The translations under genes were made by a program, and so were the position numbers. From Arthrobacter sp. GMC3 (GTDB lineage Bacteria > Actinomycetota > Actinomycetes > Actinomycetales > Micrococcaceae): 64,000 nucleotides of DNA. Positions 1 through 8,428 of the stretch are shown here, piece after piece (position 1 is the first letter of the stretch; the number at the start of each line of letters is the position of its first letter). The notes below the pieces were generated by a model that worked only from the letters and a program-made list of their open reading frames with translations, was not told the DNA's origin and ran no database searches. The stretch spans positions 1 to 64,000 of the forward strand of contig NZ_PJIO01000005.1 in assembly GCF_002929305.1 (NCBI RefSeq). The letters are read 5' to 3'.

Positions 1-8
1 GCGCCCCG

Positions 9-72
9 GCCACGCTGGACGTGGCGCATAACAGTGTCAGGCGCCACGCTCACACCGGGCATGGCGCATAAC
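9..72. repeat. Two copies of an imperfect hairpin unit
   Basis: The segment GCCACGCT occurs at 9-16 and 43-50, and TGGCGCATAAC occurs at 22-32 and 62-72, so a unit of about 25-30 bp is present twice. The first unit can fold as GCCACG (9-14) with CGTGGC (20-25), the second as GCGCCA (41-46) with TGGCGC (62-67). It lies beyond the tmRNA terminator, with no open frame I would support. It may be a small intergenic palindromic repeat or a regulatory site of the gene to the left, outside the window. Confidence 0.45.
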
Positions 73-84
73 GAAACGAAAAAA

Positions 85-120
85 GGACCCGCCCCGCGCC
101 GTGAGGCGTGGAACGGGTCC
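85..120 (-). terminator. Rho-independent terminator of ssrA
   Basis: GGACCCG at 85-91 pairs with CGGGTCC at 114-120 around a GC-rich loop. Read on the minus strand the stem is followed by a run of T (forward AAAA just left of 85). It lies 13 bases beyond the tmRNA 3' end, as expected for its terminator. Confidence 0.8.
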
Positions 121-132
121 CCAATAGGGATG

Positions 133-496
133 TGGAGATGGGGAGAATTGAACTCCCGTCCGATGTTGCGTCATCAGGGCTTCTCCGGGTGCAGTTTGCG
201 TCGGTTTTTCTCGGCCCCAGCTATCTCGCAAACAAGTAGCTGCCAGGCCCAGTTGTATAAGAGTCCCCTAAGTGCCTACAACAAGAACTTAGAGCAGTGG
301 CCCTCTAAATGACGCCAGTATCCGGGACGAGAGCATTCCCGGGCTGACGGACTGTCTTACTGCTTAGGCAGCAAGAGCGAAGTCAGTGCGATTTGATTCA
401 GCACTTATTGTTTTACAGAGATCGTTTACGAGTTAACCCTGTATCCTCGACCCGCTTCACCTGTCTCAACAAACACCGTCGAAACCGATCATCCCC
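133..496 (-). ncRNA. ssrA: Transfer-messenger RNA (tmRNA)
   Basis: tmRNA rescues stalled ribosomes together with SmpB, whose gene lies 2.3 kb upstream on the same strand. On the minus strand the 5' end reads GGGGATGATCGGTTTCGACG (from 496), the canonical tmRNA start. The 3' T-arm and acceptor read GGGAGTTCAATTCTCCC then CATCTCC plus discriminator A at 133. The acceptor stem GGGGATG/CATCTCC pairs with one G-U. The next genomic bases are CAT, so the terminal CCA is not encoded and must be added. The reading frame at 402-364 encodes AESNRTDFALAA followed by TAA. The length, about 364 nt, is normal for a one-piece tmRNA. The 3' boundary is inferred from the acceptor stem. Confidence 0.95.
364..402 (-). 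other. tmRNA proteolysis-tag reading frame
   Basis: The resume codon is GCT at 402-400, and the frame reads AESNRTDFALAA and ends in TAA at 366-364. The ALAA end is the usual ClpXP degron, and RTDFALAA is, as I recall, typical of Micrococcaceae tags. This supports the tmRNA call and the lineage. Confidence 0.9.
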
Positions 497-502
497 TATT
501 GA

Positions 503-531
503 TTTATCAAACCACGGACGGCTCCCAAAAG
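503..531 (-). promoter_or_regulatory. Possible ssrA promoter
   Basis: Between the GH3 stop (581) and the tmRNA 5' end (496) the minus strand reads TTTGATAAATC, with a -10-like GATAAA at 508-503 just ahead of the RNA start. A T-rich stretch at 533-526 lies 17 bases upstream as a weak -35. The -10 area is also a small palindrome, TTGAT-TT-ATCAA (499-510). Assigned by position only. Confidence 0.3.
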
Positions 532-580
532 AACTGCTCGTGACTATCCATGCTAGCGCATGTGCGGGCCAGAATATTCC

Positions 581-1864
581 CTAGTTCAGCAGCCCCCTGG
601 CAGCCTTCGCTTCCAGGACTAGCAAGGCCGCGGAATCGACCTGCGCGGCGAATGCAGGATCTGCCTGCGCCGCGGCAACCATCCCCTGATACATCTGCGG
701 CAGCAAGGCCTGGTTGGTACACAGGGCCATGGTGCCCCCGGCAGCGATGAAGTCAACACCTCTCTGGTCAACGGCTACGCCGGAAACCTGGACGGCGTCG
801 CAGATGTCGTCGCTGACAATGATGCCGGAGAAGCCAAGGTCACCCCGGACCATGTCGTGGACGATCACGGAGGAGAACGGGGCCAGGTTAGTTGGATCAA
901 TCTTGGGGTAGTAGGCGTTGGACATCATCAGCCACGGCACCCCGGCATTCACGGCATCGTGGAATGGCTGGAGGTACGCGTCGTTACGTACTGTGATGTC
1001 GTCGGTGACCCCGGCGGACACGTCGGTGTTCAGGGTGACCCTGCCTAGGCCGGGAAAGTGTTTGACGGTGGGGGCGACGCCAGCAGCCAGCATCCCGCGT
1101 GCAAACGCCAGGCCATGGCTGGAGACGTCTGCGGGCGCGTAGCCGTACTCGCGGCCAAACGCACCAATCGGCGCGTTCTGAGGGGCAAACTCGGCGCTCG
1201 GCACGGTGTCCATCACGGGCGCAAGGTTTACGTTGACGCCCACGGAGGCAAGTTGCTGACCCCAACGTGTGGCGTCGGCTTGTAGCGACTCAGGGGCCAA
1301 CTGGCCCTGTTCGATAGCTTGGGGCATGTCATCGAAGCCAGGTCCGCGCATGATCTGCACGAAACCACCCTCCTGGTCCGTAGCGACAAACGGGCGCGCG
1401 CCTTGGGTCCGGTCCCCCGAAATGTGTCCCGTGATGGCCTGCACCTGCTCGGCAATTCCGGCGACCCCGGCCGTGCTGCGTCCCTTCATGAACACGTTGC
1501 CCACGTAGAGGGTGTCGAGGGCGTAGAGCGAGTTTGCGTCTGCCCCCGTGACCGGTGAGGAGACCATCAAGATTTGCCCCACCCGTTGCTCCAACGACAT
1601 GGCTGCCAGCTTTTGGGCCGCTAGATCCTTGCCCGGATTGGGTGGTGCGGTGGGGCTCGACGTCGGAGCCGGGCTTGCACTGCTGGGCTGCGGCGCCGTC
1701 GTGCTTGGGTTGGCCGGCGAAGATGACGAACTCACGCTGCTTGAAGAGCTGGCGGCCGTCGTGGTCCGCTGTGAGATGGATCCGGTGACCAGCACGGCGA
1801 TCAGGGCGAGGAGGACCACAGTAGCCCCACCAAGGATCCACCAATGCTTGCGTCTCAGCGCCAC
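581..1864 (-). CDS. Secreted GH3 beta-N-acetylhexosaminidase-like protein
   Basis: A glycoside hydrolase family 3 N-terminal domain protein, probably a beta-N-acetylhexosaminidase acting on peptidoglycan muropeptides outside the cell. The 427-residue product has an N-terminal membrane anchor or signal (about residues 8-28), then a Ser/Pro/Thr-rich wall-spanning linker to about residue 75, then the GH3 domain. Diagnostic motifs are TDQEGGFVQ, the KHFPGLGRV active-site region and IIVSDDICD, which contains the likely nucleophile Asp. There is no lipobox Cys, so it is membrane anchored or released rather than a lipoprotein. It follows the CtaG-like gene by 9 bp, so the two are probably cotranscribed. 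The exact substrate cannot be read from sequence. Confidence 0.85.
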   Translation of the reverse strand: MALRRKHWWILGGATVVLLALIAVLVTGSISQRTTTAASSSSSVSSSSSPANPSTTAPQPSSASPAPTSSPTAPPNPGKDLAAQKLAAMSLEQRVGQILMVSSPVTGADANSLYALDTLYVGNVFMKGRSTAGVAGIAEQVQAITGHISGDRTQGARPFVATDQEGGFVQIMRGPGFDDMPQAIEQGQLAPESLQADATRWGQQLASVGVNVNLAPVMDTVPSAEFAPQNAPIGAFGREYGYAPADVSSHGLAFARGMLAAGVAPTVKHFPGLGRVTLNTDVSAGVTDDITVRNDAYLQPFHDAVNAGVPWLMMSNAYYPKIDPTNLAPFSSVIVHDMVRGDLGFSGIIVSDDICDAVQVSGVAVDQRGVDFIAAGGTMALCTNQALLPQMYQGMVAAAQADPAFAAQVDSAALLVLEAKAARGLLN

Positions 1865-1873
1865 TTCGCCCGC

Positions 1874-2755
1874 CTATCCTCGCTGATTGAGGTGGGCTGC
1901 ATTGAGCTCGTCCATCTGCTCATCGGTGAGCTCGTCAAGGATCTTGCGCTCACCCTTGTCAGATTTGGCCAGTCGAACAAACAGCAAGATCAGGATGGGC
2001 AGGTCCATAATCTCGGCAATGAACCACAGCCAGTCCCCGGCGAGCTGCTGGTCGGCCAGTGCACTGGGGAACCAGGCTGGCCGAGCGCCGCCCAGGAAGG
2101 TGGCGCCGTCGAAAATTGTGGGGCTCAGCCGCATCAACAAGCCCGGAATAGCATCGGCCAGCAACTCGATGAAGGCAAACACAAACTGGACCATGATCAA
2201 TGCGGTGCTAACCCGGGTCTTCTCTTCCACCATGGGCAGCACCATCAGCAGCCCCAGGAGCGGAATTGCCACGCCCAGCACGCCTTCCCACAACGGGCTC
2301 ATGCGGGTGATCCCGGCCAGCGGTGTCAACATCATGGACAGCACCAACAGCCCAAGAATGGGCGCCACGGCGCTGTTGGAGAACACCTGCACAGGTTTGC
2401 GGGCAACAGCGGCCAAAATGGTGCGCAGGCGGCCTTGGCGCATCGCTACCCTGGCCAGCCCCAGGGGCAGGCCCAGCGCCAATCCAGCCGGAACCACAAA
2501 TAGAAGCAAAGCAATCCGGATGGAGAACGCCCAGCGCAACTCGGGAGAGTAAGTGCCCAGAAAACCGAAACTGATGGCCGCGTAGCTACCCAACCCCAGA
2601 ACGTAGAAGGCTACGATGCGCCAGAGCTGCCAACGGACTCCCGCCCGGGATGCCCGGACCAGGCCCCAGGTGTAGAGTCCGCCGGCAACAAGCAAGAAGC
2701 CCAGCGCCCACGGGTCGTGGCTCCAGGTTCCAAGAAAAACACTCAGCGTTGGCAT
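1874..2755 (-). CDS. CtaG-like cytochrome c oxidase assembly membrane protein
   Basis: A polytopic membrane protein of 293 residues with about seven hydrophobic segments, resembling the caa3-type CtaG family implicated in cytochrome c oxidase assembly. Visible features are the N-terminal segment with SHDPWALGF, the long run of helices with basic loops, and the charged C-terminal tail (residues 265-293, rich in K, E and D). The start is 6 bp after the smpB stop, and its stop is 9 bp before the GH3 start. smpB, this gene and the GH3 gene therefore form a tight minus-strand run leading towards ssrA. No other respiratory genes are in the window, so the function rests on family resemblance only. 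Confidence 0.75.
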   Translation of the reverse strand: MPTLSVFLGTWSHDPWALGFLLVAGGLYTWGLVRASRAGVRWQLWRIVAFYVLGLGSYAAISFGFLGTYSPELRWAFSIRIALLLFVVPAGLALGLPLGLARVAMRQGRLRTILAAVARKPVQVFSNSAVAPILGLLVLSMMLTPLAGITRMSPLWEGVLGVAIPLLGLLMVLPMVEEKTRVSTALIMVQFVFAFIELLADAIPGLLMRLSPTIFDGATFLGGARPAWFPSALADQQLAGDWLWFIAEIMDLPILILLFVRLAKSDKGERKILDELTDEQMDELNAAHLNQRG

Positions 2756-2761
2756 CGGAGG

Positions 2762-3232
2762 CTATCCGCGGTTTTTCTCTCGCATGACACGCAGCGCTTC
2801 ACGGTTATCCTGCTTTTCCCGCAGCGTCTGACGCTTGTCGTAGTCCTTTTTGCCCTTGGCGATGGCGATTTCCACCTTGGCCCGGCTGTCCTTGAAGTAC
2901 AGCTGCAGCGGCACAATGGTGAACCCAGATTCACGGGTCTTATGCGCAATCTTCTCCAGTTCATCACGGTGGAGCAAAAGCTTGCGACGGCGTCGAGCCG
3001 TATGGTTGGTCCAGCTGCCGTTGAGGTACTCGGGAATGTAGACGGCCTCGAGCCAGAGTTCGTCGTTGTAGAACGTGGCAAAGCCGTCCACCAGCGAGGC
3101 CCTGCCCTCGCGCAGCGACTTCACCTCTGTGCCCATCAGCACCAGACCGGCCTCGTAGGTATCCATGATGTGGTAATCATGCCGGGCCTTGCGATTGGTG
3201 GCCACTACTTTAAGGCCACTTTCCTTAGGCAC
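2762..3232 (-). CDS. smpB: SsrA-binding protein SmpB
   Basis: SmpB binds the tRNA-like domain of tmRNA and brings it to stalled ribosomes. The 156-residue length is typical. Visible hallmarks are [34 protein letters not shown] and the basic C-terminal tail ending in REKNRG, which enters the empty mRNA channel. The GTG start at 3232 is preceded by GAAGGAG at good spacing. The partner RNA gene ssrA lies downstream on the same strand with two genes between. Upstream is the perfect hairpin that ends the ftsEX-M23 unit, so smpB probably has its own promoter in 3233-3339. Confidence 0.96.
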   Translation of the reverse strand: MPKESGLKVVATNRKARHDYHIMDTYEAGLVLMGTEVKSLREGRASLVDGFATFYNDELWLEAVYIPEYLNGSWTNHTARRRRKLLLHRDELEKIAHKTRESGFTIVPLQLYFKDSRAKVEIAIAKGKKDYDKRQTLREKQDNREALRVMREKNRG

Positions 3233-3339
3233 TGCGGACTCCTTCGTGGATGATGTGATGCCAGCGCATGTCTGGAAGATTCAGTCTAGCAACCGCGGGA
3301 CAGGCATGCGGGCCATTCCCAGTCCTGCGGCTTAAACGC

Positions 3340-3373
3340 CGGACACCGGAACAAGTTGCTGTTCCGGTGTCCG
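3340..3373 (-). terminator. Hairpin terminator after the M23 peptidase gene
   Basis: CGGACACCGGAACA (3340-3353) pairs perfectly over 14 bp with TGTTCCGGTGTCCG (3360-3373) around the loop AGTTGC. It starts 10 bases past the stop of the M23 gene at 3384. The minus strand continues CGTTTAAG, giving only a short T run. Confidence 0.8.
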
Positions 3374-3383
3374 TTGCCTCTAT

Positions 3384-4802
3384 TTAGAGCAGGCGCATGG
3401 GATCCACTGGAACCCCGTTAAGCCAGGTTTCAAAGTGGGCGTGGCACCCGGTGGAGTTACCCGTGTTGCCCGAGTAGGCAACCAGCTGTCCGCGGGTGAC
3501 GCGCTGTCCGGCACTGACCAGAACAGAGCTGTTGTGATAAAAGACGGTGGTAAGAGCATTACCTTGGATAACACCGTGGCTGATCCACAGGACATTTCCG
3601 CCGCCGGTGACCACGTTGGTTTGCCCGGCGAGGGTGACAGTGCCATCAGCTGGCGCATAGATCGGCGTCCCACAGGGGGCACCAAAGTCGATGCCCGTGT
3701 GGTCGTAGTAGCCGGTGCCGTTGAAGTCTGCAGTTCCCGGGGGCACCGGACGGTTCTTGGCAAAAGGCGAAGTGATCGGAATGTTGGCCGCAAATGGGTG
3801 CTGTAGGCCGAATGCCGAGGGGCTGCCGATGGCTGGCGGGACGTAGGGCGCCCCTCCCCCTCCACCACTAGCTGCCTGCTCACGGGCGACGCGTTCGGCT
3901 TCGGCAGCAGCGGCAGCAAGTTCCCGGCGCTGCTGTTCGGCAATCTCCGCTGCAACATTGTTTTGCTGTTGCTGCACGGCCGCCATCTTCGCCTGGATTT
4001 GCGGCTTCTGCGCCTCAAGCTGGGCATTAAGGGTGGCGGAATCGCCAATCAGCTTATCAACCGTGGCCTTCTGGGCTGCTGCCTGGTCACGGGCGCTTTG
4101 TTCAGCAGCCAGGGCCGCGTCAGCTTGAGTCTTCAAGTCCTTGATCTCGGCCTCAACTGCGACCAACCGCGCCTGAGCGTTTTGGTTGGTGGCCTTTTGC
4201 GAGGTCAGCTGCTCCAAGGCCGCATTTTGGCTGCGTAAAGCTTGCTCTGCCATGTCGATCGAATTGGCAAGATCGCCCGGTGAACCGATACCCAGAATCA
4301 GGGAGAGATTGGGCGAAATACCGCCGCCCTTGTAGGACTGGGCGGCGATCTGGCCAATCATGCTTTTGGTTTCGCTCGCCTTTTTGGTATCGGCGGCAAT
4401 CTGGCTGGTGATCTTGTCCTTGCTTACCTGGGCAAGTTCAATGCGGGCTGCCAAAGAGTCCACCTTTGCCGTGGCCGCGCCAACCTTTGTTTGGGCATCC
4501 GCCAATGCGGCCTGTGCGCCGGGAAGCTGGCCCTGGAAGCGGACCAGGTCCGCGGCCGACTTAGCGATGCCGGCATCAACAAATTCAAGCGAATCTTCAA
4601 CAGCCTTGGCTTGCTGCTCCAAGGCCGCCGCTTTGTCGTGGAGCTCATCTGCCTGGGCCGGGACAACCATGCCCAGCATCCCCGCAACTGTCACGGCCAT
4701 CAACGCCGTGGCGATCCCCGCATGCCAGCGTCGTTTCGTGCGCACTAAGTTGCCCGTGATGATTTCTTCGCGTGCACGTGAGCTCTCTGAAGTGGATTGC
4801 AT
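3384..4802 (-). CDS. Secreted M23 (LytM) peptidoglycan endopeptidase with coiled coil
   Basis: A likely cell-wall hydrolase partner of FtsEX. The 472-residue product has a short cytoplasmic leader, a signal segment (about residues 28-50, cleavage near AQA-DEL), a long coiled-coil region of Ala/Gln/Lys heptads (about 55-300), a Gly/Pro hinge, and an M23 domain. That domain carries HTGIDFGAPCGTPIYAPADG and HAHFETWLNG, which hold the zinc ligands. The start at 4802 has AAGGA at proper spacing. The gene begins only 13 bp after ftsX. Known systems (PcsB, CwlO, RipC, EnvC) pair a coiled-coil hydrolase or activator with FtsEX, so the context suggests activation by FtsX during division or wall growth. 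The pairing is inference. Confidence 0.88.
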   Translation of the reverse strand: MQSTSESSRAREEIITGNLVRTKRRWHAGIATALMAVTVAGMLGMVVPAQADELHDKAAALEQQAKAVEDSLEFVDAGIAKSAADLVRFQGQLPGAQAALADAQTKVGAATAKVDSLAARIELAQVSKDKITSQIAADTKKASETKSMIGQIAAQSYKGGGISPNLSLILGIGSPGDLANSIDMAEQALRSQNAALEQLTSQKATNQNAQARLVAVEAEIKDLKTQADAALAAEQSARDQAAAQKATVDKLIGDSATLNAQLEAQKPQIQAKMAAVQQQQNNVAAEIAEQQRRELAAAAAEAERVAREQAASGGGGGAPYVPPAIGSPSAFGLQHPFAANIPITSPFAKNRPVPPGTADFNGTGYYDHTGIDFGAPCGTPIYAPADGTVTLAGQTNVVTGGGNVLWISHGVIQGNALTTVFYHNSSVLVSAGQRVTRGQLVAYSGNTGNSTGCHAHFETWLNGVPVDPMRLL

Positions 4803-4815
4803 GATTCCTTAGTTC

Positions 4816-5730
4816 CTAAACTTTCAGGTTCTTGCGAAGGGATACCGCCGAGGAAATACCGGCCAGCACCACGCCAATCAAAATCAGGACAGGGTAGATC
4901 TTTAGTGCGTCACTGGGGGAAATCATAGGCATCCCGGAATTGCCCTGCGCGAGGTATCCGTTCATGAAGAAGGTGACCATGGCCCATACGGCACCCGAGG
5001 CCAGTACCGCACCGATCGTGGCTGCAATGACGCCTTCTAGGACGAACGGCAGTTGGATCACCGTCTTGGAGGCGCCCACCAAGCGCATGATCCCAATCTC
5101 TTTGTCCCTGGATTGGGCCGAAAGTCTGATGGTGGTGGCAATCAACAGCGCTGCGCAGAGAATCATCAGCCCCGCGACGAACACCGCGACCCAGGTGGCA
5201 ATGTTCATCATGGAGAACAGTGGCTCCAGCACCTTGCGCTGGTCCACCACTGAGTCGACCCCGGGTGTTGCGGCGAAGGTCTCATTGATGATCTGGTATT
5301 TTTCCGGGTCCGTGAGCTTGATGCGGAACGACGACGGCAGATTGCCGGCCTCGACCGAGTCGGCCATGGGGGAACTGGCGAACTGTTCCTTGAAGTGGGT
5401 CAGTGCCTCTTCTTGGGTCTCGAACGTCCACTTTTCAACATAAGGTTTGACGGCTGCCGATCCCAGCAGCTCCTGGATGTTGTTTTTTTGTTCGTCCGTG
5501 ACGGGCCCGCTCACACAGTTGGTGTTGCTGGGGACATCGGTGCACAGGTAGATGGTGACCTGAACCTTGTCGTACCAGAATCCCTTGAGCTGTCCGATCT
5601 GCATTTGCAACACGCCTGCGGCGCCAACAAATGTCAGTGACACAAACGTCACCAAAATGACGGAGATGACCATTGTCAGGTTGCGGCGCAGGCCGCTCCC
5701 CAACTCGCTCATGATGAAAGCAAGTCTCAC
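4816..5730 (-). CDS. ftsX: Cell division ABC permease-like protein FtsX
   Basis: The membrane subunit of the FtsEX complex, which transmits ATP hydrolysis to a peptidoglycan hydrolase outside the cell. The 304-residue protein has an N-terminal transmembrane helix (about residues 21-43), a large extracytoplasmic loop (about 45-170, containing the pair CTDVPSNTNC), and three further helices (about 175-200, 225-250, 275-297) in the usual FtsX topology. Its start overlaps the ftsE stop by 4 bp (ATGA), so the two are translationally coupled. The M23 peptidase follows 13 bp downstream. The Cys pair in the loop could form a disulfide. Confidence 0.95.
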   Translation of the reverse strand: MRLAFIMSELGSGLRRNLTMVISVILVTFVSLTFVGAAGVLQMQIGQLKGFWYDKVQVTIYLCTDVPSNTNCVSGPVTDEQKNNIQELLGSAAVKPYVEKWTFETQEEALTHFKEQFASSPMADSVEAGNLPSSFRIKLTDPEKYQIINETFAATPGVDSVVDQRKVLEPLFSMMNIATWVAVFVAGLMILCAALLIATTIRLSAQSRDKEIGIMRLVGASKTVIQLPFVLEGVIAATIGAVLASGAVWAMVTFFMNGYLAQGNSGMPMISPSDALKIYPVLILIGVVLAGISSAVSLRKNLKV

Positions 5731-6617
5731 AGTTGGCCCTCATTCGTTGTTGCTGCTGTGGTTTCGGGGAACACTCGGTCCCGGTTGCGTTCAAGTCGCG
5801 GCGGCATGGCATCTTCGGCAGGCGCTGCCGCGTTGGCGGCGCTGACCGTGCGCTGCCTGCGGGTCTGGGGCTCGGCGTCGTCGCCCGAGACCTGAACTGC
5901 TGGTGCCGCACCGGCCGCTGGAACTATGGGAATCGCGGAGGTGTACTGGGCGCGGGCTTCGTCGCGAATGACCTCGCCATGGCGCAGTTCAATAACGCGC
6001 TTGCGCATGGAGTTCACAATGTCATCGTCGTGGGTAGCCATGACCACGGTGGTGCCGTTTTGGTTAATCTTGTCCAGAATGGCCATGATGCCGGCACTAG
6101 TGACGGGATCAAGGTTTCCTGTGGGCTCATCGGCCAGCAGGATGTCCGGCTGGTTGACGATGGCGCGGGCAATGGCCACGCGCTGCTGCTCACCACCGGA
6201 GAGCTCTGTGGGCAGGCGCCGTTCCTTGCCTTCCAGGCCCACCAATTCAAGGACCCGGGGAACTTCCAGACGGATGGCGGCCCGGCTCTTGCCAAGGACC
6301 TGCATCGCGTAGGCGACGTTGGCAAACACGGTCTTGGAGTTGATCAGACGGAAATCCTGGAAAACCACGCCAATGCCGCGGCGGAATTTGGGCACCCGCC
6401 AGCTGGGCACGTTGGCCACGTTTTGCCCGGCCACATGAACCTGGCCGTGTTCGGTCTTGATCTCGCGCAACACCAGGCGCAAGAACGTTGACTTGCCGGA
6501 GCCGGAGGACCCCACCAAGAATACGAACTCGCCACGGTCAACTTCCAGCGAGACGTCGTTGAGGGCCGGTTTTCTCATACGGTCGTAAGCTATGCTCACA
6601 TTTTCAAAACGAATCAT
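5727..6617 (-). CDS. ftsE: Cell division ATP-binding protein FtsE, with C-terminal extension
   Basis: The ATPase of FtsEX. All ABC motifs are present: Walker A GSSGSGKST (about residues 36-44), Q-loop VVFQDFRL, signature LSGGEQQRVAIARA, Walker B ILLADEPTGNLD and the H-loop ATHDDDI. FtsE is usually about 220-230 residues. Here 296 residues include a low-complexity Ala/Arg/Pro-rich tail (about 230-296) with no recognised domain, apparently disordered. The 168 bp upstream contains a -10-like TATAGT on the minus strand (6707-6702), so a separate promoter from prfB is possible. It is coupled to ftsX by a 4-bp overlap. Confidence 0.95.
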   Translation of the reverse strand: MIRFENVSIAYDRMRKPALNDVSLEVDRGEFVFLVGSSGSGKSTFLRLVLREIKTEHGQVHVAGQNVANVPSWRVPKFRRGIGVVFQDFRLINSKTVFANVAYAMQVLGKSRAAIRLEVPRVLELVGLEGKERRLPTELSGGEQQRVAIARAIVNQPDILLADEPTGNLDPVTSAGIMAILDKINQNGTTVVMATHDDDIVNSMRKRVIELRHGEVIRDEARAQYTSAIPIVPAAGAAPAVQVSGDDAEPQTRRQRTVSAANAAAPAEDAMPPRLERNRDRVFPETTAATTNEGQL

Positions 6618-6785
6618 GACTTTTCGTTGCCCTTCCAGCGAACGTTGCTGGCATGCCGGTGACTGGGCTTTGGTTTGGGGGAAGAAACCACCAGCCCTAC
6701 GACTATAGGCAGCAAACTGTGGCTTTTCTTGATCCTTGCCGGTGTGTCGGGCACGGGATTGCCGGGCAGTGCGTTCTTTCCCTAG

Positions 6786-7901
6786 CTACTTCGCGGCGTT
6801 GCGGTTGTCGGCGCGCCAGCGGATGCCGGCGTCGATAAAGTCGTCGATTTCGCCGTCCAGCACGGCCGAAGTGTTGCCAACCTCGTGCTCGGTGCGCAAA
6901 TCCTTGACCATCTGGTAGGGGTTGAGGACGTAGGAGCGCATTTGGTCACCCCAGGACGCCTTGACGTCACCGGCCATGGCCTTCTTGGTGGCGTCCTCTT
7001 CGGCTTTCTTCAGCAAAAGCAGCCTCGACTGGAGCACTCGCATGGCTGCGGCCCGGTTTTGGATCTGTGACTTTTCGTTTTGCATTGACACGACGGTGCC
7101 TGTGGGGATGTGGGTCAGGCGCACGGCTGAGTCTGTGGTGTTCACGGACTGTCCGCCGGGGCCGGAGGATCGGAAAACGTCCACCCGGATCTCATTGTCG
7201 GGGATCTCGATGCTGTCCGTTGACTCGATCAGCGGTATGACCTCGACGGCGGCAAAGGAGGTTTGGCGTCGGCCCTGATTGTCAAAGGGGCTGATGCGGA
7301 CCAGACGGTGCGTGCCCGCCTCGACGCTGAGGGTGCCAAAGGCGTAGGGTGCTTTGACCTCGAATGTAGCCGACTTTAGCCCTGCCTCTTCAGCATAGGA
7401 GGTGTCAAGGACCGCCGTGGGGTAACCGTGGCGTTCGGCCCAACGCAAGTACATGCGCAGGAGCATTTCGGCGAAGTCGGCTGCATCGACGCCTCCTGCG
7501 CCGGAGCGGATAGTCACGACGGCTTCCCGTTCGTCGTATTCGCCAGCCAGCAGCGTAACGATTTCCAGGTCCTTCAGGGACTTTTGCAAACTGGCGAGCT
7601 CCGCATGGGCATCCGCGAGTGAGTCGGCGTCGCCTTCGTCCTGGGCCAGTTCGACCAGAACTTCCAGATCGTCGATCCGCGATTCCAGGTTGCGCAGCTT
7701 TTCCAACTTGGACTGGGCGTAGCTGAGCCGGGACGTCACTTTTTGTGCCGCGGCGGGATCGTCCCACAGGTTGGGCGAACCCGCCTGGTCGGACAGGTCT
7801 TCGATGTCCTCCAGGAGCTTGTCCACCTCGGACACCTGCTCAATGGACTTGTAGGTGGCGCGCAGCGCCCGGATCTCTGCGGGAAAGTCGGTCTCAGCCA
7901 T
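6786..7901 (-). CDS. prfB: Peptide chain release factor 2 (no programmed frameshift)
   Basis: Release factor 2 reads UGA and UAA stop codons and hydrolyses peptidyl-tRNA. It carries the catalytic GGQ in [16 protein letters not shown], and the codon-recognition tripeptide SPF in [15 protein letters not shown]. The start chosen is the ATG at 7901 ([12 protein letters not shown]), which matches the normal RF2 N terminus. The frame stays open upstream to an ATG at 7955, adding an unlikely 18 residues. The reading frame runs through the region where many bacteria place an in-frame UGA and a +1 frameshift, so autoregulation by frameshifting is absent. The gene begins 68 bp downstream of the last tad gene. 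Confidence 0.95.
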   Translation of the reverse strand: MAETDFPAEIRALRATYKSIEQVSEVDKLLEDIEDLSDQAGSPNLWDDPAAAQKVTSRLSYAQSKLEKLRNLESRIDDLEVLVELAQDEGDADSLADAHAELASLQKSLKDLEIVTLLAGEYDEREAVVTIRSGAGGVDAADFAEMLLRMYLRWAERHGYPTAVLDTSYAEEAGLKSATFEVKAPYAFGTLSVEAGTHRLVRISPFDNQGRRQTSFAAVEVIPLIESTDSIEIPDNEIRVDVFRSSGPGGQSVNTTDSAVRLTHIPTGTVVSMQNEKSQIQNRAAAMRVLQSRLLLLKKAEEDATKKAMAGDVKASWGDQMRSYVLNPYQMVKDLRTEHEVGNTSAVLDGEIDDFIDAGIRWRADNRNAAK

Positions 7902-7969
7902 GATATTCAAGCGTACGCCATGGGCGGGCGTGCTCTGCCAGGCTCGTTTTTGCATTCCGTGTAGTGATG

Positions 7970-8428
7970 TCAGAGCACCAATTGGGCGCGGGCGGTGCCC
8001 GTAACGGTGATGGTGATGCCCTCCGGGATCAGGAAATTGATAAAGATCGGATGCACGACGCCGGTCAGGGTAACTTGGGCGGTGCGCCCGTCGGCGGCCC
8101 CTGTTCCCTCCGTGAGCTGCACGCCGTCGAGCGACTTCGGGGTTTCAACCTCTGCAAGGTAGGCGACCGCCGCAGAGGTGACACCGTGATCGGTGAGCAA
8201 GGTGCCCGGGGCTGTGCTGGTAGAGCCGCCGTTGAGCACAAAAGTGTCAGCGGCTGCGAGCGCCGCACCATCAGCCAACGACAGGAGCCTCTTGTGGCCC
8301 AAGTAGAGGCTGGAGGCCGCTGCCACGACAGTGGTCAGCAACAGCGCCAGAAGCACAAAGCCGATCAGCAGGATCATGATGTGGCCATCTTCCTGCCGTT
8401 CTTTTTCGGGTGGCCGGCGTTTGATCAT
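7970..8428 (-). CDS. TadG-like Flp pilus accessory protein
   Basis: The last gene of the tad operon, encoding a 152-residue protein of the Tad-domain (TadG-related) type. A short basic N terminus is followed by [26 protein letters not shown], given here by position as about residues 15-40, a single membrane segment. The next stretch, [17 protein letters not shown], is the usual signature of the family. The remainder is a small extracytoplasmic domain. Its start overlaps the preceding TadE-like gene by 4 bp (ATGA). In Actinobacteria such proteins are found with TadE pseudopilins in Flp pilus loci. The exact function is unknown. Confidence 0.8.
   Translation of the reverse strand: MIKRRPPEKERQEDGHIMILLIGFVLLALLLTTVVAAASSLYLGHKRLLSLADGAALAAADTFVLNGGSTSTAPGTLLTDHGVTSAAVAYLAEVETPKSLDGVQLTEGTGAADGRTAQVTLTGVVHPIFINFLIPEGITITVTGTARAQLVL

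Noticed and set aside
1844..2503. Long plus-strand frame (219 codons) opposite the CtaG-like gene
   Set aside because: It is Gln/His-rich and has the composition of an antisense shadow; the minus-strand frame has clear membrane helices and family resemblance.
6618..6785. Terminator between prfB and ftsE
   Set aside because: The GC-rich repeats here (GCCGG and CCGGGC stretches) do not form a convincing uninterrupted stem, and there is no T run on the minus strand.
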